Below are positions 9,476 through 19,413 of a stretch of 64,000 nt of DNA, one piece after another (positions within the stretch are counted from its first letter, which is position 1; each line of letters begins with the position of its first letter). The position numbers and the translations under genes are program-made. The stretch comes from Bacteroidales bacterium. GTDB lineage: Bacteria > Bacteroidota > Bacteroidia > Bacteroidales > FEN-979. The DNA is taken from NCBI GenBank assembly GCA_025355465.1, contig JANXZO010000046.1:1-64000 (forward strand). Direction: 5' to 3'. The notes under the pieces were generated by a model. The model saw only the letters and a program-made list of their open reading frames with translations. It was not told the origin of the DNA and did no database searches.

Positions 9476-10839
9476 TGGAGTTACAATTAGAAAATTTAAA
9501 ATATCAGGACACCGCTATTCAGGCAGTCATTAAGGTGTTTGACGGAACAGAGAAAAACACTTTTGACAATGCTTGCACTGAGGGTATACGTTCAAATGTT
9601 TGTAAACTAATCGCTTCGCAGTTAGCCGACAATATTAAAGCTATTGCAAAAGAAAACGGCCTTGACGAAGAAACGGCAAAGTATTCAGCCGATAACGATC
9701 TCTGCATTGAAATGGAAACGGGAACAGGTAAAACACTTGTTTACATAAAAACCATTTACGAGTTATACAAACACTACGCTTTTACAAAATTCATCATACT
9801 TGTTCCGTCAATTGCAATTAGACAAGGAACTTTAGGCACTTTCAAAACATTTGAAAAGCAATTAGCTACTATTTACGGCTTTACAGTTTCGGCTTTTGAC
9901 TATGACAGCAAGAAGCTGAACAAAGTAACCAATTTCATTGAAGAACAGTATCCGCGGGTTATGATTATGACAACTGGTGCATTTTCTTCTGACGACAGAA
10001 TTTTAAACCGAACCCAAAGAGAAGATTTGTTTAATAATTTGCCATACATTGACGCAATTGCAAAAGTGCGACCAATCATTTTTATGGACGAGCCACAGGA
10101 AGGAATGGACAGCGACAATATGGTGGAACGTTTAAAAACGCTGTCAGCAGAGGAAAGAAAAGAACGTTACAGTGAAAAAGCAGGCCAATCTGTTTGGGAC
10201 TATAATAAAACAGAAGGAACAGACCATAAATTTATATTGATACAAATTCCTGAAGCTACGGACGAGAATAGTGAAGCTTATAAAGCGGGTTACAAAAAGA
10301 TCAGCGACATCACCATTGAACGAAATAAACGAGTGGTTGGAAAACTCATTGAAGAAAAGAAAAAGCAACAACCAGACCTGTTTACCAACGGACACAAAGC
10401 CGATGCAATAAATGGTTTAGGCTTTAAAGTTTTCAAATTGGTAAAATCAAATTTCCCAAGAGTTGAATGGGCTCCCGATATTGAGAAAACAGACGAAGAA
10501 AATATTGCAACCCTGAAAAAATACATTGCCGACAAAGAAGCCCAATTGGTTACAGCATTCAACCGAAACGAATTGCTGACAGAGATTTTATTAAAAAGCG
10601 GTTTTCAACTAAACTACAAGGCCGACAAACAAGACCAGTTTACAAAAAACGAAATTTTATTAGCGACAGACGGATTAAAAGAAACCTTAATTTGTTTAGA
10701 TGTAGCAATTGATGCCGACACAGTAGAGCATTTCAAAAAGCACACAGACAAAAAATTCATTTGCCTTGAACGAGCCTTGGATACTACAAAGAAATACAAC
10801 CTGAAGCACTATTTAGGTGATAAGTTTAATGTGTTTTAG
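9475..10839 (+). pseudogene. In-frame chimera: N-terminal type III restriction helicase (Res) fused to C-terminal type III methyltransferase (Mod)
   Basis: Res part: DLCIEMETGTGKTLVYIKTIYEL (Walker A), FMDEPQEGMDSDN (DExx). Mod C-terminal part: HKFILIQIPEATDENSEAYKAGYKKISDITIERNKR and GFKVFKL...LLTEILLKSGF...FICLERALDTTKKYNLKHYLGDKFNVF. Confidence 0.75.
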
Positions 10840-10884
10840 GGAATTACAATGCAATTGCAGCTGATTTCCCGTCTCCTCAAGCCC

Positions 10885-12312
10885 ATGACAAAGAAGAATA
10901 CAGAGCGAATCCTGCTGCTACTTGTGGCTGCTGTTGCTGCAGGGCTGCTGGTGTGGTGGTTTCTCTACGATCCTTCGGGGAAATTCTCCCTCTCCGTGCC
11001 GGGGATGGACCACCGTAAAAAGGGGCTTCCGGGACAGGGGGCGCCGGTAAAGATCGGGACACTCTTCACCTCCTTTAAAACGGCTGACGATCAGCCCGGA
11101 ACCAGCTGGCCGCGCTTCAGGGGAGAGGATTTTACGAACATCAGCAAAGAGCAGCTCCCGCTGATCGGTAAATTTGCACAAGGCGGACCGAAAATATTGT
11201 GGAAGAAGACGCTTGGCGAAGGGCACGCAGCGCCTGCCGTTTACAAAGGAAAGATCTACCTGCTCGATTACGACGAGGTGAAAAAGGAGGACCAGCTCCG
11301 TTGCTTTATGCTGACGACCGGGGAGGAGCTGTGGCGCCGGGGTTATAATGTAAGATTGAAGCGCAACCATGGCCTTTCGCGCACCATCCCGGCGGTAACC
11401 GAGAAGTTTGTCGTAACCATGGGTCCGCGGTGCCAGGTAATGTGCGTCGACCGTGCCACCGGAGCTTACCGCTGGGGCATTGAACTGGACCGTGAGTACA
11501 AGGCCGAAATTCCCTTCTGGTACACCGGTCAGTGCCCGATGATCGATGGCGACACGGCCATCATCGCGGTGGGAGGAACTTCGCTGATGATCGCGGTCGA
11601 CTGCAACACCGGGAAAAAAGTGTGGGAGACCCCCAATCCACGGTCCTGGAAAATGTCCCACTCGTCGGTGATGCCCATGGTGGTGAACGGCCGGAAGATG
11701 TACGTATATGCTGCCATTGGCGGAATCTGCGGCATTGCGGCGAACGGCCCTGACCGAGGCAAGGTGCTGTGGGAGAATACGGAGTTCGGTCCGAACGTGA
11801 TGGCCCCTTCGCCTGTGGTGATGCCCGACGGGCTGATCTTCGTCACGGCCGGCTATGGTGCAGGCGGAGCCCTGCTGAAGATCCGGGAAACGGGCGGGAA
11901 ATTCACGGCGGAGGTAAAACAGCGGTACAAACCCCTGGAGGGGTTGGCTTCGGAGCAGCAGACACCGGTTTATCAGGATGGTTATCTTTACGGTATCCTT
12001 CCGAAAGATGCGGGAGGGCTGCGAAACCAGTTTGTGGGCTGCAAGGCCACAGACTGCCAAACGATCGTGATGAGCAGCGGCAAAGATGAACGGTTCGGAC
12101 TCGGACCATACATCCAGGCCGACGGAAAATTTTATATCCTGAACGACGACGGAGAGATGACCATTGCAAAGGTCACCCCCGGTTCTTTCAAGGTACTCGA
12201 TAAGGCAAAGATCATCGACGGGCAGGATTCGTGGGGCCCGATCGCCATTACGGGTGGGTATTTGCTGATGCGGGATTCGAAAACGCTGGTTTGTATGGAT
12301 GTCAGACAATGA
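10885..12312 (+). CDS. Membrane-anchored PQQ-like beta-propeller protein
   Basis: N-terminal TM; TSWPRFRGEDFTNIS...GGPKILWKKTLGEGHAAPAVYKGKIYLLDYD propeller blades. Confidence 0.85.
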   Translation: MTKKNTERILLLLVAAVAAGLLVWWFLYDPSGKFSLSVPGMDHRKKGLPGQGAPVKIGTLFTSFKTADDQPGTSWPRFRGEDFTNISKEQLPLIGKFAQGGPKILWKKTLGEGHAAPAVYKGKIYLLDYDEVKKEDQLRCFMLTTGEELWRRGYNVRLKRNHGLSRTIPAVTEKFVVTMGPRCQVMCVDRATGAYRWGIELDREYKAEIPFWYTGQCPMIDGDTAIIAVGGTSLMIAVDCNTGKKVWETPNPRSWKMSHSSVMPMVVNGRKMYVYAAIGGICGIAANGPDRGKVLWENTEFGPNVMAPSPVVMPDGLIFVTAGYGAGGALLKIRETGGKFTAEVKQRYKPLEGLASEQQTPVYQDGYLYGILPKDAGGLRNQFVGCKATDCQTIVMSSGKDERFGLGPYIQADGKFYILNDDGEMTIAKVTPGSFKVLDKAKIIDGQDSWGPIAITGGYLLMRDSKTLVCMDVRQ

Positions 12313-12328
12313 GCATTTAATGTAGCCT

Positions 12329-13303
12329 ATGAAACAACGGATCATTATTGGTATCGCCCTGTTGCTGCTTCTTGTGGTGATCGGGTTCATGGTGTGGGAT
12401 TTTTTCCTGAGCAGACCGGAAGGAGCCGCCAATCCTTACGCCTATGACCTGAGCGAGCTAAAAAAGAGCGACACTGCCCTCAACCGCTATGAAGAGGCAC
12501 TGCAGTTTACTCCCGGACTGGAGGAGATCCACGGTATTGCGGTGGATCCGGCCGGCAGGATCTTCGTGGCCGGAAAAAACGGGGTGAAGGTGTTTGACGA
12601 TTCCGGAAAGCTGTTACGGAAATTCAAATTCGACGGATATGCCGATTGCATCACCCTCGGCCTTTTCGGAAATATCCTGCTGGGGATGGGAGATCATGTG
12701 GAAATTTACAGTGCTGAAGGAAAACTCCTGGAAAAATGGAAGCCGGCCAATTCCGAATCGGTGATCACCAGTATAGCCGCTACGGGTTTGTTCGTTTTTG
12801 TGGCTGACGCGGGAGCGAAGGTTGTTTACCGGTACGACCACAGTGGAAAGCTCTTCAACCGGATCGGGGAGAAGGACCCCGAAAACAGGATCCCCGGGTT
12901 CATCATCCCGAGTCCGTATTTCGATGTATGCATCGGAAAAAAGGGGGAGCTCTGGGTGGCCAACACCGGCCGGCACGAACTGGAGCAGTTTTCGCCTGAC
13001 GGCAGGCTTGTTACCTCGTGGGGTGTTGCCTCCATGGCCATTGAAGGCTTTGCCGGTTGCTGCAACCCCTCCCACTTTGCCATCCTGGCCGACGGGTCGT
13101 TCGTCACTGCCGAAAAAGGAATTGAGCGGGTGAAGATCTACTCTCCCGGCGGCGTGTTGAAATGTGTTGTAGCCACACCCGAACAATTTGAAGAGGGAAC
13201 CAAGGGCCTCGATCTCGCAGTGGATCCGAAAGGGCGCCTCCTTGTGCTGGATCCGGTAAGGAATCAGGTCCGGATATTTGTTGAAAAACTGAAGAAAAAG
13301 TAA
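12329..13303 (+). CDS. NHL-repeat beta-propeller protein, membrane anchored
   Basis: IHGIAVDPAGRIFVAGKNGVKVFDDSGKLLRKF and YFDVCIGKKGELWVANTGRHELEQFSPDGRLVTSWG repeats; vicinal Cys in GCCNPSHFA. Confidence 0.8.
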   Translation: MKQRIIIGIALLLLLVVIGFMVWDFFLSRPEGAANPYAYDLSELKKSDTALNRYEEALQFTPGLEEIHGIAVDPAGRIFVAGKNGVKVFDDSGKLLRKFKFDGYADCITLGLFGNILLGMGDHVEIYSAEGKLLEKWKPANSESVITSIAATGLFVFVADAGAKVVYRYDHSGKLFNRIGEKDPENRIPGFIIPSPYFDVCIGKKGELWVANTGRHELEQFSPDGRLVTSWGVASMAIEGFAGCCNPSHFAILADGSFVTAEKGIERVKIYSPGGVLKCVVATPEQFEEGTKGLDLAVDPKGRLLVLDPVRNQVRIFVEKLKKK

Positions 13304-13306
13304 CCG

Positions 13307-13963
13307 ATGCTGAACAGGCGCGATTTTATTCAGACCCTTGTCCGCGGATCCATCCTCGCCGGCCTGACCCTGCTTACGGGGGCGTTGGTTTACCGCTCGC
13401 GCAAGGGAGGATGTGAATCGGGGTTTGCCTGCGGGAGCTGCCCAAAGTCTGACGGTTGCAATCTGGCTGAGGCCAAAGCCTTCAGGCAAACGGTGTGGCA
13501 GCTCGACCCCGCAAAATGTATCCAGTGCGGCCGCTGCGCCACCAACTGTGTGATGTCGCCTTCGGCCGTGAAGTGTTTTCACGTTTATGCCATGTGCGGC
13601 TACTGCGACCTCTGCGGAGGTTATTTTAAACCCGAAACCAAGGATCTCACCACGGCCGCCGAACATCAGCTGTGTCCCACAAACGCCATCAAACGCAAGT
13701 TCGTGGAGGATCCCTTTTTCGAGTACTCCATCGACAAGCCCCTTTGCATCGGTTGCGGAAAATGCGTTAAAGGATGTGGCGCTTTTGGCAACGGGTCGCT
13801 ACAGCTGCAGATCGACCACCACCTCTGCCAGAACTGCAACGAGTGTTCCATCGCCCGCAGCTGCCCGTCGGAAGCATTCAGCCGGGTACCGGCCGGCAAG
13901 CCTTACCTGCTGAAGAGTTTCGGGAAGGAGCTGTTGCCTGACAAGAAAACTACCTCCGGATGA
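13307..13963 (+). CDS. Tat-type exported multi-[4Fe-4S] ferredoxin
   Basis: N-terminal NRRDFIQTLVRGSILAGLTLLTGAL Tat-like signal; CIQCGRCATNC, CGYCDLC, CIGCGKCVKGC, CQNCNEC motifs. Confidence 0.8.
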   Translation: MLNRRDFIQTLVRGSILAGLTLLTGALVYRSRKGGCESGFACGSCPKSDGCNLAEAKAFRQTVWQLDPAKCIQCGRCATNCVMSPSAVKCFHVYAMCGYCDLCGGYFKPETKDLTTAAEHQLCPTNAIKRKFVEDPFFEYSIDKPLCIGCGKCVKGCGAFGNGSLQLQIDHHLCQNCNECSIARSCPSEAFSRVPAGKPYLLKSFGKELLPDKKTTSG

Positions 13964-15240
13964 AAGAGCGGATGAAAAAACTGTGCTGGATCCTGCTTTT
14001 TACCCTGGTTGTGGTGAATGGCTTTGCCGTACAGCGCTTCCCCAAGCCCGAATTCGAAACGGCCTACCTGCAGCCGCAAACCCACCAGCCTCCGCCCCGG
14101 GCCGAACTCCTGGCTGTGACAGATGTTGTGGTCCTCTTCCTGGCGCTCGCCGTCACCACCTGGCTGGTACTCAAACGCCGCTCCCGGATGGGGGTCTTCT
14201 TTATGTCGCTCGCGTCGCTGGCCTATTTCGGATTTTACCGGCAGGGGTGTGTCTGCTCCATCGGGGCGATTCAGAATGTGACACTGGCGCTCTTTGATCA
14301 CTCCTTTTTCATCCCGCTCACCGTCATCGCCTTTTTTATCCTGCCGCTGATCTTCACCCTCTTTTTCGGCCGTACCTTCTGTGCCGGGGTCTGTCCTTTC
14401 GGAGCGCTGCAGGACCTGGTGGCCTTCCGGCCTGTGAAGCTGGGTTCACGACTTAACGCTGTGCTGGGGATGATTCCCTATGTTTACCTGGGACTCGCTG
14501 TGCTTTATGCCGCCACCGGAACCGATTTCATCATCTGCCGGTACGACCCCTTCGTGGGAATTTTCCGGTTCGGCGCCTCCTTCGGGATGTTCATTTTTAC
14601 CGGGACGCTGCTGCTTTCGGGAATCTTCATTGCCCGCCCTTACTGCCGCTTCCTTTGTCCGTATGGGGTACTGCTCAACCGGACCAGCCGTTTCTCGCGG
14701 AAACATCTCACCATCACCCCCGCCGCATGCATTCAGTGCCGCCTTTGCGAAAACTCCTGTCCCTACGACGCCATCGACATTCCCGTGACCGGTAAAAACC
14801 CTATGGATAAGCAGCGCCGTATGCGGAACCTGATCTTCATCATCCTGCTTGTGCCGGTACTTGTTGGAATAGGCGGCTGGACCGGAGCACGGCTTCATGA
14901 GACCCTGGCCGGCGTCAACCCGAAGGTACGGCTGGCCAGCCTGGTGATGCATCCCGAATCCTATGCCGGGATGGCAGAACCCTTCGAGATCACCGCCTTC
15001 CGCTCCGCGGGCAAACCGGTTGCGCAGCTTTACGCCGAAGCCTCCTCCGTGCTCGGCCAATTCTATACCGGCGGCTGGATCCTGGGCGGATTTCTGGGAC
15101 TGGTATTCGGGCTGGTGATCGCCGGGAGGATGCTGGCGCGGTACAATCCCGATTATGTTCCCAACAAAGGCAACTGCTTCAGCTGTGGCCGCTGCGTGGA
15201 TTATTGTCCGGTTAAAGCCACAACAAATCCACCGTCATGA
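13960..15240 (+). CDS. NapH/NosR-like membrane polyferredoxin
   Basis: Multiple TMs with GRTFCAGVCPFGALQD and ARPYCRFLCPYG; CIQCRLCENSCPYD and CFSCGRCVDYCPVK clusters. Confidence 0.85.
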   Translation: MKERMKKLCWILLFTLVVVNGFAVQRFPKPEFETAYLQPQTHQPPPRAELLAVTDVVVLFLALAVTTWLVLKRRSRMGVFFMSLASLAYFGFYRQGCVCSIGAIQNVTLALFDHSFFIPLTVIAFFILPLIFTLFFGRTFCAGVCPFGALQDLVAFRPVKLGSRLNAVLGMIPYVYLGLAVLYAATGTDFIICRYDPFVGIFRFGASFGMFIFTGTLLLSGIFIARPYCRFLCPYGVLLNRTSRFSRKHLTITPAACIQCRLCENSCPYDAIDIPVTGKNPMDKQRRMRNLIFIILLVPVLVGIGGWTGARLHETLAGVNPKVRLASLVMHPESYAGMAEPFEITAFRSAGKPVAQLYAEASSVLGQFYTGGWILGGFLGLVFGLVIAGRMLARYNPDYVPNKGNCFSCGRCVDYCPVKATTNPPS

Positions 15241-17039
15241 GGAAGCTGGAACCGACCCCCCGGAACATCAGGCTGCTGCGTAACACCGCTACGGTGAGCG
15301 GGATCTTTGCCATGGTTCTGTGCGTGCTCATCCTCATCAACTTTCTTCAGGTAAAAAGGGCCGATCCGCTCAATACGCCGGCGTTGAAGATGCTGGTAGA
15401 ACGACTGAAATCTTCGCCCGGGGACAAGCAGCTTCAGCAGGAGGTGCGCGAACTCGACCTGGTGGCGCGAAAGGCCTTCTTTACCAGCCAGTGGCAGGTG
15501 CGCACCGGTGGCTATCTTCTCTTCTTCAGCCTGTTGCTGGTGATCATCTGTTTGAAGTCGATCGAAATGATGAAACCGGTTATTCCGGAACCTCCCGGCA
15601 AGGAGGATGATTTCTGGAATGAACGGATGCTGAACCGCAAATGGGTGGCATATGCCGGTATTACCCTGATCGTATTGTCGCTGGTGGCGGCATGGCTGAC
15701 CCACAACGAACTCGGGAACAACCTTCAGGCAGCCGCTTCCGGTGGTGCAATTTCGGAGGAGCCGGCAACCGGGGCAGCCTCTCCTTCAGGAAGCAGCGCT
15801 GTTCCGGCAGATTCAACCAGGGCCGACACAACGGCGAAGAGCGATACGGCAGCGGCTTCGAATCCGGTTGACGGTTTTCCGACGCTGAAGGAGATCCGGG
15901 CAAACAGCGCCTCCTTCAGAGGATTTGGCGGGAATGGTATAGATTTCCACACGAATCTGCCCATCTCCTGGGATGGCAAGAGCGGTAAAAACATCCTTTG
16001 GAAAACCGAAGTACCGCTTCCCGGATATAACTCTCCCATCGTTTGGAACGACCAGGTGTTCCTCTCCGGCGCCAGCGATGCAAAGCGTGAGGTGTACAGT
16101 TTCGATGCGAATTCCGGCAAGCTGAAATGGCGGTTTACCGTCGACAAAATTCCGGGAAGCCCGGCGGCCTCGCCGAAAGTCAACTCCGAAACCGGACAGG
16201 CGGCTCCCACCATGGCTACCGACGGACGCAGGGTTTACGCCATTTTTGCCAACGGCGACATGGTATCCCTCGATATGGAGGGAAAGAAAATATGGGCGAA
16301 GAATCTCGGATTGCCTGTAAACCATTACGGGCACTCCTCCTCCCTGATCATGTACCACGACATGGTTATCATTCAGTATGACCAGCGAAATGCCCCCTGT
16401 GTGATGGCATTGGCCGGAAAGAGCGGTGAGGTGGTATGGAAAACAGCCAGAAATGTGAAGATCTCCTGGGCCTCCCCGATCCTTGTGAATACAGGAAAAC
16501 GAACGGAGCTGATCCTGGTCGCGGAGCCTTCCATGAAGGGATACGATCCGGCTTCCGGGAAAGAGTTGTGGAGCATCGACTGTATTGGCGGAGAGGTGGG
16601 ACCTTCGGCAGCATTTGTCGGTGGAATAGCCTTCTCGGTGAACGAATATTCAAAGCTGGCCGCGGTGGAGCTGGGCGAGAACCCCAGGCTGCTGTGGGAG
16701 GGAACAGAGTATCTTTCGGATATCCCGAGTCCGCTGGCTACGGAAAAATACCTCTTCCTCCTCACCAGCTACGGAACGGCAGTTTGCTACGATGCAAAGA
16801 GCGGTGAGAAGCAGTGGGAAAAGGATTTTGGTAACCCCACCTACGCTTCGCCGATGCTGGCCGACGGGAAGATATATCAGATGGACAAGACCGGCATTAT
16901 GCACATCTTCAAACCCGATAAAGTGTATGCGTCGATTGCAGAACCCCAGCTGGGCGAGGGATCGGTGTGCACCCCGGCGTTCGGAGACGGAAGGATCTAT
17001 ATCCGCGGAAACCGGAATTTGTATTGTGTTGGAAGGTAG
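15237..17039 (+). CDS. Membrane-anchored PQQ-like beta-propeller protein with N-terminal TM domain
   Basis: Three hydrophobic N-terminal segments, Ser/Ala-rich linker, then FRGFGGNGIDFHTNLPISWDGKSGKNILWKTEVPLPGYNSPIVW propeller. Confidence 0.85.
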   Translation: MRKLEPTPRNIRLLRNTATVSGIFAMVLCVLILINFLQVKRADPLNTPALKMLVERLKSSPGDKQLQQEVRELDLVARKAFFTSQWQVRTGGYLLFFSLLLVIICLKSIEMMKPVIPEPPGKEDDFWNERMLNRKWVAYAGITLIVLSLVAAWLTHNELGNNLQAAASGGAISEEPATGAASPSGSSAVPADSTRADTTAKSDTAAASNPVDGFPTLKEIRANSASFRGFGGNGIDFHTNLPISWDGKSGKNILWKTEVPLPGYNSPIVWNDQVFLSGASDAKREVYSFDANSGKLKWRFTVDKIPGSPAASPKVNSETGQAAPTMATDGRRVYAIFANGDMVSLDMEGKKIWAKNLGLPVNHYGHSSSLIMYHDMVIIQYDQRNAPCVMALAGKSGEVVWKTARNVKISWASPILVNTGKRTELILVAEPSMKGYDPASGKELWSIDCIGGEVGPSAAFVGGIAFSVNEYSKLAAVELGENPRLLWEGTEYLSDIPSPLATEKYLFLLTSYGTAVCYDAKSGEKQWEKDFGNPTYASPMLADGKIYQMDKTGIMHIFKPDKVYASIAEPQLGEGSVCTPAFGDGRIYIRGNRNLYCVGR

Positions 17040-17054
17040 TGACAAAGTAAAAAG

Positions 17055-19412
17055 GTGACAAAGTACAACGATAATATTATTCAGCAGGTAGACCGGATCG
17101 TGGCTCGGTGTGGTCCCACTGTGGATGCTGTTATCCCGATCCTGCAAGGGATCCAGGAGGAGTTCAACCATCTGCCGGAGGCGGCCTTGAGGCGGGTATG
17201 TGAAACAACGGAGATCACACCGTCGCAGATCACGGGCATCTCCACCTTCTATTCCCAGTTCCGGCACAGCATTGCCGGGAAGCACATCATCAGGGTTTGC
17301 ACCGGAACCGCCTGTCACGTAAAGGGGGCCAACTTCGTTTACGATGCGTTCCGGCGTGAGATGAAACTGGAACCCGGCCAGGATACGGATGCTTCTGGAA
17401 TTTTCACCATCGAAAAGGTGGCCTGCCTCGGTTGCTGCACCATCGCCCCGGTGGTGAAGATCGACGACATGGTTTATGGACATGTTACTCCTGAAAAGAC
17501 GGGTGAGATCCTGAAAGACTTCCTGCAGAAACAGAGGCAAAACAAGGAAACAACCACCGGACTTCCGGTCGACGGACGGGCTTTTCAGGGTGAGATCCGC
17601 ATCGGGCTCGGCTCATGCTGCATCGCCAGCGGGAGTTCGGAGGTAAAGGCTGAACTGGAGAAGACGCTGGCCGGCACGCGGATCAATGTAGCTGTGAAGC
17701 AGGTGGGCTGCGTGGGCATCTGCAACCAGGTACCGATTCTGGAGATTGTGAAGCCCGGCGAGACCCCGGCCTATTATGCGAAGATCAAACCCGAAGAGGT
17801 TCGCGGTGTGATCCTGGATCATTTCCGGTCGGAAAGGATGAGCGATCGTCTGAAGACCGGTTTTATGAACCTCTTTGAGAACATGCTCTCCGACGGCGCC
17901 CCCAGGTCATTTCGCAGGTATAACGAAGACCAGCGCGACACGCCGCTGACCAGCTTCCTGGGGCCGCAGATAAATATTGCGACCGAGAACCGCGGGGTCA
18001 TCCGCCCCGGCGATATTGACGAATACCGGCGATCGGGTGGATTTTCGGCTCTCGAAAAATGTCACTCCGGGTTGTTGCCGCAGCAGGTCGTCGATGAAAT
18101 TTTAGCCAGCGGGTTACGTGGCCGTGGTGGCGCCGGCTTCCCCACCGGAAAGAAGTGGCAGCTGGTAAAGGATCAGGATACTACCGAAAAGTTCATCATT
18201 TGTAACGGCGACGAAGGCGACCCGGGCGCTTTCATGGACCGTATGCTGCTCGAATCTTACCCCTTCCGGGTGATCGAAGGGATGCTCATTGCGGCTTACG
18301 CAACAGGCGCAACCAAAGGAATTTTTTATATCCGGGCCGAATATCCGCTGGCCGTGAAAAGAATCGGCGATGCCCTGGCGGTTTGCCGTAAAGAGGGGAT
18401 CACCGGAACAGCTGATGACGGAAACGGGTTCGCCATCCAAATCCGCATCTTCGAAGGAGCCGGCGCTTTTGTTTGCGGCGAAGAGACCGCCCTGATCGCC
18501 TCGGTGGAGGGGCGGCGCGGGATGCCTGCCATGCGGCCGCCATACCCTGCCGTGAAAGGACTCGATGGCAAGCCCACCCTGATCAACAACGTGGAGACCC
18601 TCTCGCTGGCACCCTGGATCATCCGAAACGGTGCGGACAAATTTGCCGCCACCGGAACTGCCGGAAGCAAAGGGACGAAGGTCTTTGCCCTGGCCGGAAA
18701 GGTGAACCGCGGCGGACTGATCGAGATCCCGATGGGCATCACCATCCGCCGGATTGTTGAAGAGATCGGAGGTGGAATAGCCGGCGGCCGGAAGTTCAAG
18801 GCGGTGCAGATCGGCGGCCCGTCCGGAGGGTGTCTTCCTGCGTCGAAGGCCGACCTGCCGGTCGATTACGAAGCGCTCACTGCAGCCGGCGCCATGATGG
18901 GTTCGGGCGGACTGATCGTGCTGGATGAAACCGATTGTATGGTCGACATTGCCCACTACTTCCTCTCTTTCACCCAGAACCAGTCGTGCGGACGGTGTAC
19001 CTTTTGCCGTATCGGCACCCGCCGGATGCTTGAGATCCTCGAGAAGATCCGCTCAGGACAGGGAACAGATGCTGACCTTCACCATCTCGAACAATTGGCA
19101 AAAAGCACGCAGGCCGGGAGTCTGTGCGGTCTCGGAAAAACAGCCCCGAACCCGGTCCTCTCCACCCTGCATTATTTCCGGGAGGAGTATGAAGCCCATA
19201 TCCGTGGCCTCTGCCCGGCCGGTAAGTGCGCACCGCTGATCAGGTATCTGGTGAACGACAAATGCATCGGATGCACCAAGTGTGCACAGCGCTGCCCGTC
19301 GGACGCCATTGTCTATCAGCCCTATGAAAAACACACGATCGACCTGGAGAAATGTATCAAATGCGACATCTGCCGGCAAATTTGCCCTGTGGATGCAATA
19401 ACCATAAGCTGA
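17055..19412 (+). CDS. NuoE-NuoF-like fusion (NADH-binding flavoprotein) with C-terminal 2x[4Fe-4S]
   Basis: NuoE-like [2Fe-2S] (CTGTACHVKGA...CLGCC), second thioredoxin-like [2Fe-2S] domain, GRGGAGFPTGKKW / NGDEGDPGAFMDRMLLE, CGRCTFCRIGTRRM, CIGCTKCAQRCPSDAI, CIKCDICRQICPVDAI. GTG start. Confidence 0.9.
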   Translation: MTKYNDNIIQQVDRIVARCGPTVDAVIPILQGIQEEFNHLPEAALRRVCETTEITPSQITGISTFYSQFRHSIAGKHIIRVCTGTACHVKGANFVYDAFRREMKLEPGQDTDASGIFTIEKVACLGCCTIAPVVKIDDMVYGHVTPEKTGEILKDFLQKQRQNKETTTGLPVDGRAFQGEIRIGLGSCCIASGSSEVKAELEKTLAGTRINVAVKQVGCVGICNQVPILEIVKPGETPAYYAKIKPEEVRGVILDHFRSERMSDRLKTGFMNLFENMLSDGAPRSFRRYNEDQRDTPLTSFLGPQINIATENRGVIRPGDIDEYRRSGGFSALEKCHSGLLPQQVVDEILASGLRGRGGAGFPTGKKWQLVKDQDTTEKFIICNGDEGDPGAFMDRMLLESYPFRVIEGMLIAAYATGATKGIFYIRAEYPLAVKRIGDALAVCRKEGITGTADDGNGFAIQIRIFEGAGAFVCGEETALIASVEGRRGMPAMRPPYPAVKGLDGKPTLINNVETLSLAPWIIRNGADKFAATGTAGSKGTKVFALAGKVNRGGLIEIPMGITIRRIVEEIGGGIAGGRKFKAVQIGGPSGGCLPASKADLPVDYEALTAAGAMMGSGGLIVLDETDCMVDIAHYFLSFTQNQSCGRCTFCRIGTRRMLEILEKIRSGQGTDADLHHLEQLAKSTQAGSLCGLGKTAPNPVLSTLHYFREEYEAHIRGLCPAGKCAPLIRYLVNDKCIGCTKCAQRCPSDAIVYQPYEKHTIDLEKCIKCDICRQICPVDAITIS

Positions 19413-19413
19413 C

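Noticed and set aside
10918-12432. 504-aa minus-strand ORF
   Set aside because: Antisense to the propeller gene at 10885-12312; a long open frame is expected from GC-rich codon usage and no domain is visible.
12614-13666. 350-aa minus-strand ORF
   Set aside because: Antisense to the NHL and ferredoxin genes; no start context or domain support.
16650-17540. 296-aa minus-strand ORF
   Set aside because: Antisense across a propeller/NuoE junction; composition looks like a shadow ORF.
18114-18956. 280-aa minus-strand ORF inside the NuoEF fusion
   Set aside because: Antisense to strongly conserved NuoF motifs.
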